Positions 1-8,398 of a stretch of 50,079 nt of DNA are shown here, piece after piece. The position numbers were made by a program, and so were the translations under genes. The first letter of the stretch is position 1. Every line of letters starts with the position of its first letter. The notes under the pieces were generated by a model. The model ran no database searches and was not told the DNA's origin. It saw only the letters and a list, made by a program, of their open reading frames with translations. This DNA comes from Kitasatospora phosalacinea. GTDB lineage: Bacteria > Actinomycetota > Actinomycetes > Streptomycetales > Streptomycetaceae. Location of the stretch: NCBI RefSeq assembly GCF_000716545.1, contig NZ_JNWZ01000048.1, forward strand, positions 1 to 50,079, read 5' to 3'.

Positions 1-52
1 CGCCGATGGTACTGCAGGGGGGACCCTGTGGGAGAGTAGGACGCCGCCGAAC
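1..52 (+). rRNA. rrf: 5S ribosomal RNA, 3' end only
   Basis: The first ~52 bases match the 3' part of actinobacterial 5S rRNA, including the CGCCGATGGTACTGCAGG segment and the closing GGGAGAGTAGGACGCCGCC strand. The 5' half lies outside the window. A strong terminator follows 12 bases later. The start of the contig inside an rRNA gene is the usual result of assembly collapse at the multi-copy rRNA operons. Confidence 0.95.
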
Positions 53-64
53 AATCATTGTGGG

Positions 65-98
65 AAAGCCCCCCGACGGGACGTCGGGGGGCTTTCTT
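65..98 (+). terminator. rRNA operon intrinsic terminator
   Basis: A perfect 13-bp stem (65-77 with 83-95, arm AAAGCCCCCCGAC), a 5-base loop GGGAC and a short pyrimidine tail follow directly after the 5S rRNA end. It ends the upstream rRNA operon and insulates the downstream gene. Confidence 0.93.
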
Positions 99-153
99 GT
101 TGTAGGGTCGGTCCCGCACACTTGTCGGTGGTTAATACAGGAGGCTCCGCACC

Positions 154-765
154 GTGGAGGTCCAGGAGACGCGCGTTCAGACCGACCGGGTCCTCACGAT
201 TCCGAACCTGCTGAGCATGGCTCGACTGGTGGGCGTGCCGATCTTCCTGTGGTTGGTGCTGTGGCCGGTCTTCGGTGGGCCGACGAACGACGGCTGGGCG
301 ATCGTCATCCTGATGCTGAGCGGGGTCAGCGACTACCTGGACGGGAAGCTGGCTCGGCGGTGGGGGCAGATCAGCCGGCTGGGGCAGTTGCTGGACCCGG
401 CCGCGGACCGGTTGTACATCGTGTCGACGCTGGTGGGGCTGACCTGGCGGGAGATCCTGCCGTGGTGGCTGACGGCGTTGCTGGTGGCGCGTGAAGTGTT
501 CGTCGGGGTGGTGCTGTTGCGGCTCAACCGGGCGGGTCACGGGCCGCTGAACGTGAGTTTCCTGGGGAAGGCGGCGACGTTCAATCTGATGTACGCGTTT
601 CCGCTCCTGCTGCTGGGGGTGGGCGAGGGGTGGGTGCACCAGGTTGCGGGAGTGGTGAGTTGGGCGTTCATCTGGTGGGGGACGACGCTGTACTGGTGGG
701 CCGGTGCCCTGTATGCGGTTCAGGCCCGGCAGATCCTGCAGGCGGAGCGTTCGGCTGCCGTTTGA
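154..765 (+). CDS. CDP-alcohol phosphatidyltransferase, probable cardiolipin synthase
   Basis: A 203-residue integral membrane enzyme. The family motif D-x2-D-G-x2-A-R-x8-G-x3-D-x3-D is complete near residues 62-90 (SDYLDGKLARR ... LDPAADR), so the Mg-binding aspartates are kept. Hydrophobic segments lie on both sides of the motif. Family enzymes transfer a phosphatidyl group from CDP-diacylglycerol to an alcohol. The gene order next to a GDP-mannose pyrophosphorylase is, from memory, the same as at S. coelicolor SCO1389, whose product was reported as a eukaryote-like cardiolipin synthase joining CDP-diacylglycerol and phosphatidylglycerol. Phosphatidylglycerophosphate synthase cannot be excluded from sequence alone. 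The GTG start is chosen because AGGAGG at 139-144 lies 9 bases upstream. Confidence 0.88.
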   Translation: MEVQETRVQTDRVLTIPNLLSMARLVGVPIFLWLVLWPVFGGPTNDGWAIVILMLSGVSDYLDGKLARRWGQISRLGQLLDPAADRLYIVSTLVGLTWREILPWWLTALLVAREVFVGVVLLRLNRAGHGPLNVSFLGKAATFNLMYAFPLLLLGVGEGWVHQVAGVVSWAFIWWGTTLYWWAGALYAVQARQILQAERSAAV

Positions 766-890
766 GATCAGCCTGAGATGTTTTACACGGCCTCCTCGGT
801 GAGTCGGACGTTTTCTTCCGGGTAGGGATGCGTCGGACCGGTTTGATGGACCCGCAGGGGTTCACCACCGCGAAGGAGGACGCACCCGTA

Positions 891-3386
891 ATGAAAGCCG
901 TTGTGATGGCGGGCGGGGAGGGCACTCGACTCCGCCCCATGACTTCCAGCATGCCCAAGCCGCTGCTGCCGGTGGCCAATCGGCCGATCATGGAGCACGT
1001 GCTTCGCTTGCTGAGGCGGCACGGGCTCAATGACACCGTGGTGACCGTGCAGTTCTTGGCCTCGTTGGTCAAGAACTACTTCGGCGACGGTGAGGAGCTG
1101 GGCATGCACCTCACCTATGCCAACGAGGAAACCCCGCTGGGGACGGCCGGCAGTGTGAAGAACGCCGAGGACGCGCTGCGGGACGATTCGTTTCTGGTGA
1201 TCTCAGGCGACGCGCTGACGGACTTCGACCTTTCGGATCTGATTGCCTTTCACCGGGAGAAGGGCGCACTGGTGACGGTGTGCCTGACCCGGGTGCCGAA
1301 CCCACTGGAATTCGGTATCACCATCACGGACGAGGAGGGGAAGGTAGAGCGCTTCCTCGAGAAGCCGACCTGGGGACAGGTGTTCTCGGACACCGTGAAC
1401 ACCGGCATCTACGTGATGGAGCCGGAGGTCTTCGACTACGTGGCGGCCGGCGAGTCGGTCGACTGGTCGAGCGACGTGTTCCCGCAGTTGCTCAAGGAGG
1501 GCAAGCCGGTGTTCGGCTACGTCGCCGAGGGCTACTGGGAGGACGTGGGCACGCACGAGAGCTACCTGAAGGCCCAGGCGGACGTCCTGGAGGGGAAGGT
1601 CCAGGTCGAGCTGGACGGGTTCGAGATCTCGCCGGGCGTGTGGGTGGCCGAGGGCGCGGAGGTGGATCCGGAGGCGGTGCTGCGGGGGCCGCTGTACATC
1701 GGTGACTACGCCAAGGTCGAGGCCGGCGTGGAGTTGCGCGAGCACACCGTGCTGGGGTCGAACGTGGTCGTGAAGCGCGGCGCGTTCCTGCACAAGGCCG
1801 TGGTGCACGACAACGTGTACGTGGGGCCGCAGAGCAACCTGCGCGGGTGCGTGGTCGGGAAGAACACCGACGTGATGCGGGCCGCGCGGATCGACGAGGG
1901 GGCGGTGATCGGTGACGAGTGCCTGATCGGCGAAGAGTCGATCATCGCGGGCAACGTCCGGGTCTACCCGTTCAAGACGATCGAGGCCGGCGCGTTCGTC
2001 AACACCTCGGTGATCTGGGAGTCCCGCGGCCAGGAGCACCTGTTCGGGGTGCGCGGCGTCTCGGGCATCCTGAACGTGGAGATCACGCCGGAGCTGGCCG
2101 TGCGGCTGGCGGGGGCGTACGCGACCACGTTGAAGAAGGGCGCGACGGTCACCATCGCGCGTGACCACTCGCGTGGTGCGCGGGCGTTGAAGCGGGCGAT
2201 GATCTCGGCGCTGCAGACCAGTGCGATCGACGTCCGCGACCTGGAGAACGTGCCGATGCCGGTGGCCCGGCAGGCGACGGCGCGGGGGAGCGCGGGCGGG
2301 ATCTTCCTGCGGACCACACCGGGGGTGCCGGACTCGCTGGACATCCTGTTCTTCGACGAGCGCGGGGCGGACCTGTCGCAGGCCGGGCAGCGGAAGCTGG
2401 ACCGGGTGTACTCGCGGCAGGAGTTCCGGCGGGCGTTCCCGGGCGAGATCGGCGACCTGCTGCACCCGGCGAGCGTGTTCGACTCGTACGCGACGAACCT
2501 GTTGCGGGCGGTGGACACCTCGGGGGTGCGGGAGGCCGGGCTGAAGGTCGTGGTGGACGCGGCGCACGGCAGTGCCGGGCTGGTGCTGCCGAGCATCCTG
2601 GGGCGGCTCGGGGTGGAGGCGCTGACGGTGGCCGGCGGTCTGGACGAGTCGCGGCCGACCGAGGGCGCGGACGAGCGGCGGGCGGCGCTGGCCAGGCTGG
2701 GCGAGCTGGTGGCGTCCTCGCAGGCGGCGTTCGGCGTGCGGTTCGACCCGGTGGGTGAGCGGGTGTCCTTCGTGGACGAGCTCGGCCGGGTGATCCAGGA
2801 CGACCGGGCGCTGCTGGTGCTGCTGGACCTGGTGGCGGCCGAGCGCCGTTCCGGGCAGGTGGCGCTGCCGGTGACGACCACGCGGATCGCCGAGCAGGTG
2901 GCGGCGTACCACGGCACCCAGGTGACCTGGACGACGACCTCGCCGGACGACCTGGCGAAGGCCGCGGCCGCGGACGGCACGGTCTTCGGCGGCGACGGGC
3001 GCGGCGGCTTCGTGGTGCCCGAGTTCTCCGGGGTGCTGGACGGGGCGGCGGCGTTCGTGCGGCTGGTCGGCCTGGTGGCGCGGACGCAGCTGACGCTGAG
3101 CCAGATCGACGCGCGGATCCCGCAGGCGCACATCCAGAAGCGGGACATCGCGACGCCGTGGGCCGCCAAGGGCATGGTGATGCGCTCGGTGGTGGAGGCG
3201 GCCGGCAACCGGAAGCTGGACACCACGGACGGCGTGCGGGTGGTCGAGCCGGACGGCCGGTGGACGCTGGTCCTGCCGGACCCGGCGGAGGCCGTCACGC
3301 ACCTGTGGGCGGAGGGACCGGACGACGAGGCGACCGAGCGGCTGCTCGACGAGTGGGCCGCGGTCGTGGACGGCGCCGGGAGGTAG
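891..3386 (+). CDS. Mannose-1-phosphate guanylyltransferase fused to a degenerate phosphomannomutase-like domain
   Basis: An 831-residue protein. Residues 1-235 are a sugar-nucleotide transferase with the signature AVVMAGGEGTRLRPMT and the MPKPLLPV motif. Residues ~250-370 are hexapeptide left-handed beta-helix repeats. Residues ~380-831 resemble phosphohexomutase domains. The N-terminal part should make GDP-mannose from mannose-1-phosphate and GTP, for glycosylation or envelope glycans. In the C-terminal part the phosphoserine loop expected as TASHNP reads RTTPGV (474-479), the Mg loop expected as DGDGDR reads DPVGER (619-624), and the sugar loop is GGDGRGGF. Mutase activity is therefore doubtful. 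The ATG at 891 is preferred over an upstream in-frame ATG because AAGGAGGA (872-879) precedes it and the Rossmann motif starts there. Confidence 0.9.
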   Translation: MKAVVMAGGEGTRLRPMTSSMPKPLLPVANRPIMEHVLRLLRRHGLNDTVVTVQFLASLVKNYFGDGEELGMHLTYANEETPLGTAGSVKNAEDALRDDSFLVISGDALTDFDLSDLIAFHREKGALVTVCLTRVPNPLEFGITITDEEGKVERFLEKPTWGQVFSDTVNTGIYVMEPEVFDYVAAGESVDWSSDVFPQLLKEGKPVFGYVAEGYWEDVGTHESYLKAQADVLEGKVQVELDGFEISPGVWVAEGAEVDPEAVLRGPLYIGDYAKVEAGVELREHTVLGSNVVVKRGAFLHKAVVHDNVYVGPQSNLRGCVVGKNTDVMRAARIDEGAVIGDECLIGEESIIAGNVRVYPFKTIEAGAFVNTSVIWESRGQEHLFGVRGVSGILNVEITPELAVRLAGAYATTLKKGATVTIARDHSRGARALKRAMISALQTSAIDVRDLENVPMPVARQATARGSAGGIFLRTTPGVPDSLDILFFDERGADLSQAGQRKLDRVYSRQEFRRAFPGEIGDLLHPASVFDSYATNLLRAVDTSGVREAGLKVVVDAAHGSAGLVLPSILGRLGVEALTVAGGLDESRPTEGADERRAALARLGELVASSQAAFGVRFDPVGERVSFVDELGRVIQDDRALLVLLDLVAAERRSGQVALPVTTTRIAEQVAAYHGTQVTWTTTSPDDLAKAAAADGTVFGGDGRGGFVVPEFSGVLDGAAAFVRLVGLVARTQLTLSQIDARIPQAHIQKRDIATPWAAKGMVMRSVVEAAGNRKLDTTDGVRVVEPDGRWTLVLPDPAEAVTHLWAEGPDDEATERLLDEWAAVVDGAGR

Positions 3387-3398
3387 CAGCGCGGAGGG

Positions 3399-3443
3399 AC
3401 ACCGGCGGGGACGGGCCTGCGGGCCCGTCCCCGCCGGTGTTTG
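3399..3443 (+). terminator. Intrinsic terminator after the guanylyltransferase gene
   Basis: A perfect 18-bp stem (3399-3416 with 3423-3440) with loop CTGCGG and a short T-containing tail lies 13 bases after the stop codon. It separates the guanylyltransferase gene from the DUF881 operon. Confidence 0.9.
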
Positions 3444-3514
3444 TCACGATCCTGTGCCGAAACCGTCCTGCGGGGCCGGGAGCTGGTCGTGGGGCACCGT
3501 GCGGTCGTGAAACG

Positions 3515-4567
3515 ATGTCCCGCATGCCAGCAACGCCGACGCCGAGCGACCCGGAGGGGCGCTTCCGCCGCCCGGACGCCTCGATGTCCCTGCTGACCAC
3601 CGTCATGGAGCACTCGTTGGACGACGGGTACGCGGAAGCGGCCCGGGCGCGGGGGGCGGAAGGCAGCTCGCGGCTGCCGACGACGGCCAAGGGGCGGCTG
3701 GTGCTGGCCCTGGGGCTGGCGCTGGCGGCCGTCGTGGTGACGGTCGGGGCGGTGAACACGCACGCCGCGGCGCCCGTCCTGGCGAAGGAGCGGGATGCCC
3801 TGGTCACCCGGGTGAAGGACGCCGGCGCGGCGGCGGACGCCCTGCAGCGGCAGGTCGAGGAGGACCGCGACCGGGTCGAGCGGGCCCAGGACGCGGCGTT
3901 GCAGGCCGGGGACGACGGCGGGGCGGCGCTGCTGGCGGCGACGACCGGGACGGGGGAGATGACCGGCCCGGGCGTGAAGCTGGTGATCGACGACGCGTCC
4001 GGGAGCGGTTCCGGCGGCAACGTCAGCGATCCGCGCAACAGCGGTGCCCACGGCAAGAACGGGCGGGTCAAGGACCACGACCTGCAGTACGCGGTGAACG
4101 GCCTGTGGCTGGCCGGCGCGGAGGGGGTGTCGGTGAACGGGCAGCGGCTGACCGCGCTGTCGGCGATCCGGGCGGCCGGCGACGCGATCCTGGTCGACAA
4201 CCGGCCGCTGGTGCCGCCGTACACGGTGCTGGCGATCGGGGACGGGCCCCGGCTGGCGCAGGCCTTCCAGGACAACGAGGGCGGCCGGTACCTGAAGATC
4301 ATCCAGGACAGCTACGGGATCCGCTCGACGCTGTCGACGCAGAAGTCGCTGACGCTGCCGGCCGCGGTGGGCGTGACGCTCCGGGTGGCCGGACCGGAGG
4401 CGTCCCCGGAAGCCTCTCCCGAGCCGCCCGCCGGGCCCGGCCCGTCGTCCTCGCCGTCCGGCTCCGCGTCCGGTTCGCCGGGCGCGACGAGGAGCGGGGC
4501 GCCCTCGAAGTCCGCGGGGCCGTCCGCGAAGTCCACTTCCACCGGAACAGGAGCTGCTACACCGTGA
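3515..4567 (+). CDS. DUF881 membrane-anchored protein (first of two)
   Basis: A 350-residue protein with an N-terminal cytoplasmic part (1-60), one membrane segment at about 62-80, a coiled-coil stretch at about 90-130 (DALQRQVEEDRDRVERAQD) and the DUF881 core (TGPGVKLVIDDA ... VSVNGQRLTALSAIR). It ends in a Pro/Ser/Gly-rich tail of about 55 residues. The function of DUF881 is unknown. In Firmicutes, DUF881 and small-basic-protein genes lie in division clusters near ftsA and ftsZ. The gene overlaps the next by GTGA, which shows translational coupling. There is little Shine-Dalgarno signal before ATG 3515, and ATG 3524 is an equally possible start. Confidence 0.85.
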   Translation: MSRMPATPTPSDPEGRFRRPDASMSLLTTVMEHSLDDGYAEAARARGAEGSSRLPTTAKGRLVLALGLALAAVVVTVGAVNTHAAAPVLAKERDALVTRVKDAGAAADALQRQVEEDRDRVERAQDAALQAGDDGGAALLAATTGTGEMTGPGVKLVIDDASGSGSGGNVSDPRNSGAHGKNGRVKDHDLQYAVNGLWLAGAEGVSVNGQRLTALSAIRAAGDAILVDNRPLVPPYTVLAIGDGPRLAQAFQDNEGGRYLKIIQDSYGIRSTLSTQKSLTLPAAVGVTLRVAGPEASPEASPEPPAGPGPSSSPSGSASGSPGATRSGAPSKSAGPSAKSTSTGTGAATP

Positions 4568-4896
4568 TTGCCGTACTGGGTCTGGTGATCGGCGTGATCG
4601 TCGGCGTGTTCGTGCAGCCCGAGGTGCCGAACGCGGTGGTGCCGTACCTGCCGATCGCGGTGGTGGCGGCGCTGGACGCGGTGTTCGGCGGTGTGCGGGC
4701 GATGCTGGACGGGATCTTCGACGACAAGGTCTTCGTGGTGTCGTTCCTGTCGAACGTCGTGGTGGCGGCGCTGATCGTGTTCCTCGGCGACCAGCTGGGC
4801 GTGGGGTCGCAGCTGTCCACCGGCGTGGTGGTGGTGCTGGGCATCCGGATCTTCTCGAACGCGGCGGCGATCCGCCGGCACGTGTTCAGGGCGTAG
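4564..4896 (+). CDS. sbp: Small basic family protein (DUF1290)
   Basis: A 110-residue very hydrophobic protein with about three membrane segments (residues ~2-20, ~24-42, ~55-80) and a conserved middle DAVFGGVRAMLDGIFDDKVF. It ends in a basic RRHVFRA. It matches the small basic protein family found beside DUF881 genes and near division genes in Gram-positive bacteria. The biochemical role is unknown. The GTG start overlaps the preceding stop codon, and the next gene starts 9 bases after its own stop, so the three form one operon. Confidence 0.88.
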   Translation: MIAVLGLVIGVIVGVFVQPEVPNAVVPYLPIAVVAALDAVFGGVRAMLDGIFDDKVFVVSFLSNVVVAALIVFLGDQLGVGSQLSTGVVVVLGIRIFSNAAAIRRHVFRA

Positions 4897-4905
4897 GGAG
4901 CGGCT

Positions 4906-5829
4906 GTGAGCGAGGAGAGGGAGCCGCGGGAGCGGGAAGAGGAGGCGGCCGCCGGAGAGCCCGAGAGCGGGCCCGGAGCCGAGCCGGAGGCCGGTGCCGA
5001 GGCCGTCGCCGGGGCCGGGGCGGAGGAGACCGGGCAGGCACCGCGGGGCGGGGAGGGCGGGGCCGTGGCGGCCGCCGCGTCTCGGGAGCCGGTGCGGCTG
5101 CCGTCGGAGGGGCGGACGCGGCTGAAGGCGGCGCTGTGGCCGCCGCGGGTGTCGCGGGGCCAGCTGGTGGTGGCGCTGCTGCTGTTCGCGCTGGGGCTGG
5201 CGCTGGCGATCCAGGTGCGCTCGACGAACGACCACAGCGAGCTGCGCGGGGCCCGGCAGGAGGACCTGGTGCGGATCCTCGACGAACTGGATGACAAGCA
5301 GCAGCGTCTCCAGTCGGAGAAGACGCAGTTGGAACAGTCCCTGGCCCAGTTGGAGAACTCCTCGAACCAGGCCAAGGAGGCGCAGGAGCAGACCCGGAAG
5401 AAGGCGGCCGAACTCGGCGTGCTGGCCGGGACGGAGAAGGCGACCGGCCCGGGGATCGTGCTGACGATCGATGATCCCCAAGGGCAGGTGAAGGCGGATA
5501 TGCTGCTGGACACCCTGCAGGAACTCCGAGCGGCGGGGGCGGAGGCGATTCAGATCAACGACGTGCGCGTGGTGGCCGGTACGTACTTCACCGACAACTC
5601 GTCGGGCGGTGGCGTGCGGATCGACGGGAAGAGCGTCTCGCAGCCGTTCCGCTTCACCGTGGTGGGCAATCCGCAGGACCTGACTCCGGCGCTGAACATC
5701 CCCGGCGGTGTGGTGCGCAGCCTGGAGAACCACCAGGCCCGGGCGACCATCGTCCAGCAGCAGAAGGTGCTGGTGGACGCGTTGGCCACGCCGAAGCCGC
5801 TGCAGTACGGCAAGCCGGCGGCGAAGTGA
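4906..5829 (+). CDS. DUF881 membrane-anchored protein (second of two)
   Basis: A 307-residue paralogue of the gene two places upstream. The first ~60 residues are acidic and Ala/Glu/Gly rich, followed by a basic-aromatic patch, a membrane segment at about 86-104, and a clear coiled coil (about 113-160, LDELDDKQQRLQSEKTQLEQ). The DUF881 domain begins at TGPGIVLTIDDPQG. The orientation is likely N-in with the coiled coil and DUF881 domain outside. The pair flanking a small basic protein suggests a hetero-oligomeric envelope complex, which is inference. GTG start with GGAGCGG upstream. Confidence 0.86.
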   Translation: MSEEREPREREEEAAAGEPESGPGAEPEAGAEAVAGAGAEETGQAPRGGEGGAVAAAASREPVRLPSEGRTRLKAALWPPRVSRGQLVVALLLFALGLALAIQVRSTNDHSELRGARQEDLVRILDELDDKQQRLQSEKTQLEQSLAQLENSSNQAKEAQEQTRKKAAELGVLAGTEKATGPGIVLTIDDPQGQVKADMLLDTLQELRAAGAEAIQINDVRVVAGTYFTDNSSGGGVRIDGKSVSQPFRFTVVGNPQDLTPALNIPGGVVRSLENHQARATIVQQQKVLVDALATPKPLQYGKPAAK

Positions 5830-6010
5830 CGGGGCGCGCTCCGTACGGTTCGTCAGCCGCGGACAACCCCCGGTGGTGGGTTCACGCGGCGGGTCGGCGA
5901 CACTGGGTCTTACCGTCCGTCAGTCTCCGGTCCGATGCCGGTCCCACCGCCACACCGAGCCTTGAACCCTGCCCCGCGGGCGGTTCTGTCACACGCAAGG
6001 GGATTCGCCC

Positions 6011-6871
6011 GTGAGTTTTTTCTCGAAGCTGTTCGGCCGCAACAAGAAGGCGACCGAGGCGCCGACCGCGCGTTACCGGCAGGAGGACGCCGGGGTGCCG
6101 TCGATGCGTCCGGCGCCGGAGGGGCAGCGTCCGATGTACCGGGACGACGTGACCCAGGGCGCGGGGATGCCGAGCGGGCAGTTCGACGCGGCGTACGGCG
6201 CGTCGGTTGATCCGTCGGGCGGGCCGCGCATAGGTTTCGCGTCAGGACCCTCAACCTCCGGTGGAGGGTTTGCCCCGGACCCCTATGCCGGGCACGTCCA
6301 GTCGGGTGTGCCGCGCCAGGAGGCTGTGAACATGGCTGGCACCAGCCCGTGCCCGCGGTGCGGGAACCAGAACCCGGCGCAGGCCCGGTTCTGCTCGAAC
6401 TGCGGCGCCCAGCTGCGTGGCGGTTTCGCCGAGGGCGCGGTGGAGACCACCTCGACCATCTCGATCTCCGGCATCGAGTCGTACGACCCGACGGCGACCT
6501 CGACGGGCGCCACCCCGGCGCTGTCGGCCGAGGTGATGGCGGCGATCGACGCGCTGCCGCCGGGCTCGGCGCTGCTGATCGTTCAGCGCGGCCCGAACTC
6601 GGGCAGCCGGTTCCTGCTGGACTCGGACGTGACCACGGCGGGGCGGCACCCGCAGGGTGACATCTTCCTGGACGACGTGACGGTGTCGCGTCGGCACGTG
6701 GAGTTCCGTCGGCAGCGCGACGGCGGCTTCTCGGTCGCGGACGTGGGCAGCCTGAACGGCACCTACGTGAACCGGGAGCGGATCGACGAGGTGCTGCTCG
6801 CCAACGGCGACGAGGTGCAGATCGGGAAGTACCGGCTGGTGTTCTTCGCCAGCCACCACCGGGGGTACTGA
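6011..6871 (+). CDS. garA: GarA/OdhI-type FHA protein with zinc ribbon
   Basis: A 286-residue cytoplasmic signalling protein. It has a disordered N-terminus (1-110), a zinc ribbon with C114, C117, C128 and C131 (CPRC ... CSNC), a phosphorylation motif ETTS at 145-148, and a C-terminal FHA domain (about 195-275, GRHPQGD, SRRH, GSLNGTYVN). In mycobacteria and corynebacteria the ETTS threonines are phosphorylated by PknB/PknG-type kinases, and this switches the protein's inhibition of 2-oxoglutarate dehydrogenase and its control of glutamate metabolism. The same role is inferred here. Mycobacterial GarA and OdhI are about half this length, so the N-terminal half with the zinc ribbon is extra. 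GTG start with AAGGGG about 8 bases upstream. It is followed immediately by ftsR, as in Corynebacterium. Confidence 0.92.
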   Translation: MSFFSKLFGRNKKATEAPTARYRQEDAGVPSMRPAPEGQRPMYRDDVTQGAGMPSGQFDAAYGASVDPSGGPRIGFASGPSTSGGGFAPDPYAGHVQSGVPRQEAVNMAGTSPCPRCGNQNPAQARFCSNCGAQLRGGFAEGAVETTSTISISGIESYDPTATSTGATPALSAEVMAAIDALPPGSALLIVQRGPNSGSRFLLDSDVTTAGRHPQGDIFLDDVTVSRRHVEFRRQRDGGFSVADVGSLNGTYVNRERIDEVLLANGDEVQIGKYRLVFFASHHRGY

Positions 6872-6894
6872 CCACTTCTCCGTTTGGAGCCCGA

Positions 6895-7683
6895 GTGACC
6901 CCACAGATTCCTACCCCGTCCCTCGGGTCCTCGCCCGTGCCGGCCTCGCGCCGCACGGGCGAGGCGCGCCGGCGGGGTGACGAGCTGCTGTCGATCGGCG
7001 CGGTGCTGGCCTTCCTGCGGGACGACTTCCCGGAGGTGACGATCTCCAAGATCCGCTTCCTGGAGGCGGAAGGCCTGGTCGAGCCGCAGCGCACCCCGTC
7101 CGGCTACCGGAAGTTCTCGGCGGCGGACGTGGAGCGCCTGGCGTACGTGCTGCGGATGCAGCGCGACCACTACCTGCCGCTGCGGGTGATCCGCGAGCAC
7201 CTGGACGCGATCGAGCGCGGCGAGCAGCCGCCGGCGCTGCCGGGGGCGGAGGCCCGTCCGGGGCCGCTGGAGGAGGCGGACCGGGAGCTGGCGGCCGCGG
7301 CTTCGGTGCTGCCCGGCGGGGTGCGGCTGGGCCGGGCCGAGCTGATCGCGGCGGCCGAGGCGCAGGAGCGCGAGCTCGTCGAGTGGGAGGCGTACGGCCT
7401 GGTGCAGCCGGGCCCGGACGGCGGGTACGACGGCGAGGCGCTGCAGATCGCGCGGCTGGTGGCGGAGTTGGGCCGGTTCGGCCTGGAGCCGCGGCACCTG
7501 CGGGCGATGAAGGCGGCGGCCGACCGCGAGGTGGCGCTGGTGGAGCAGGTGGTGGCGCCGCTGCGGCGCCACCGCAACCCGCAGACCCGGGCGCACGCGG
7601 AGGCGACGGCGCGGGAACTGGCCACCCTGTCGGTGCGGCTGCACGCGGCGATGGTGCAGGCGGGGCTGCGGGTCCGGTCCTGA
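6895..7683 (+). CDS. ftsR: FtsR-like MerR-family regulator
   Basis: A 262-residue regulator with an N-terminal MerR-type winged helix (about 27-105; ISKIRFLEAEGLVEPQRTPSGYRKFSAADVERL) and a long helical C-terminal part. The order FHA protein, MerR, DUF151 protein, MerR is the same as the odhI-ftsR region of Corynebacterium glutamicum, where FtsR activates ftsZ. Control of ftsZ is inferred from this synteny and not shown here. GTG start 23 bases after garA with GGAG just upstream, so the two are probably co-transcribed. Confidence 0.88.
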   Translation: MTPQIPTPSLGSSPVPASRRTGEARRRGDELLSIGAVLAFLRDDFPEVTISKIRFLEAEGLVEPQRTPSGYRKFSAADVERLAYVLRMQRDHYLPLRVIREHLDAIERGEQPPALPGAEARPGPLEEADRELAAAASVLPGGVRLGRAELIAAAEAQERELVEWEAYGLVQPGPDGGYDGEALQIARLVAELGRFGLEPRHLRAMKAAADREVALVEQVVAPLRRHRNPQTRAHAEATARELATLSVRLHAAMVQAGLRVRS

Positions 7684-7779
7684 ACGGCCGGTGGCGGACG
7701 GGCGGGCGGCGGCCCGGATGACGGTGGCCGCTGCCTGCTGCGCTTTCCTATCGGGGGCGCGCGCCATAGGGTTGCTGGT

Positions 7780-8253
7780 GTGAATGAGCTCGACGTCGTG
7801 GGTGTCCGGGTGGAGATGCCCTCAAACCAGCCGATCGTGCTGCTGCGGGAGGTCGGCGGTGACCGCTACCTGCCGATCTGGATCGGGCCGGGGGAGGCCA
7901 CCGCGATCGCCTTCGCCCAGCAGGGCATGACCCCGGTGCGGCCGTTGACGCACGACCTGTTCAAGGACGTGCTCGGCGCGCTCGGGCAGCAGCTGACCGA
8001 GGTGCGGATCAACGACCTGCGGGACGGGGTGTTCTACGCGAACCTGGTGTTCGCCGGTGGTGTCGAGGTGAGCGCGCGCCCCTCGGACGCGATAGCGCTG
8101 GCGCTGCGCACCGGTACGCCCATCTACGGGAGCGAGGAGGTGCTGGCGGAGGCCGGCATCTCGATCCCGGACGAGCAGGAGGACGAGGTCGAGAAGTTCC
8201 GGGAGTTCCTGGACCAGGTCTCGCCGGAGGACTTCGGGGGCGGCTCGCAGTAG
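7780..8253 (+). CDS. Bifunctional nuclease family protein (DUF151)
   Basis: A 157-residue soluble protein with the typical DUF151 pattern (LREVGGDRYLPIWIGPGEATAIAF at the N-terminus, then RPSDAIALALRTGTPIY) and an acidic C-terminal tail (DEQEDEVEKFREFLDQ). Family members have been reported to cut DNA and RNA, but the cellular role in actinobacteria is unclear. It sits in the conserved garA-ftsR-DUF151-merR string. No ribosome binding site precedes GTG 7780, and a TAGGGT element ending at 7772 is placed for leaderless transcription, so leaderless translation is likely. Confidence 0.9.
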   Translation: MNELDVVGVRVEMPSNQPIVLLREVGGDRYLPIWIGPGEATAIAFAQQGMTPVRPLTHDLFKDVLGALGQQLTEVRINDLRDGVFYANLVFAGGVEVSARPSDAIALALRTGTPIYGSEEVLAEAGISIPDEQEDEVEKFREFLDQVSPEDFGGGSQ

Positions 8254-8398
8254 CTCCGGTGCGACGGTTCCGGCGCTAGCCCGGTCGGCGGCGGGTCGCA
8301 ACTCGGTTGGTCCGGAAATCCTTCCTGCTACCCGCACATGGGGCACGAATAACCACTCGATGGGGTGAAGTTTGTGGAAGCCCCCGGCGTGGCGATCG

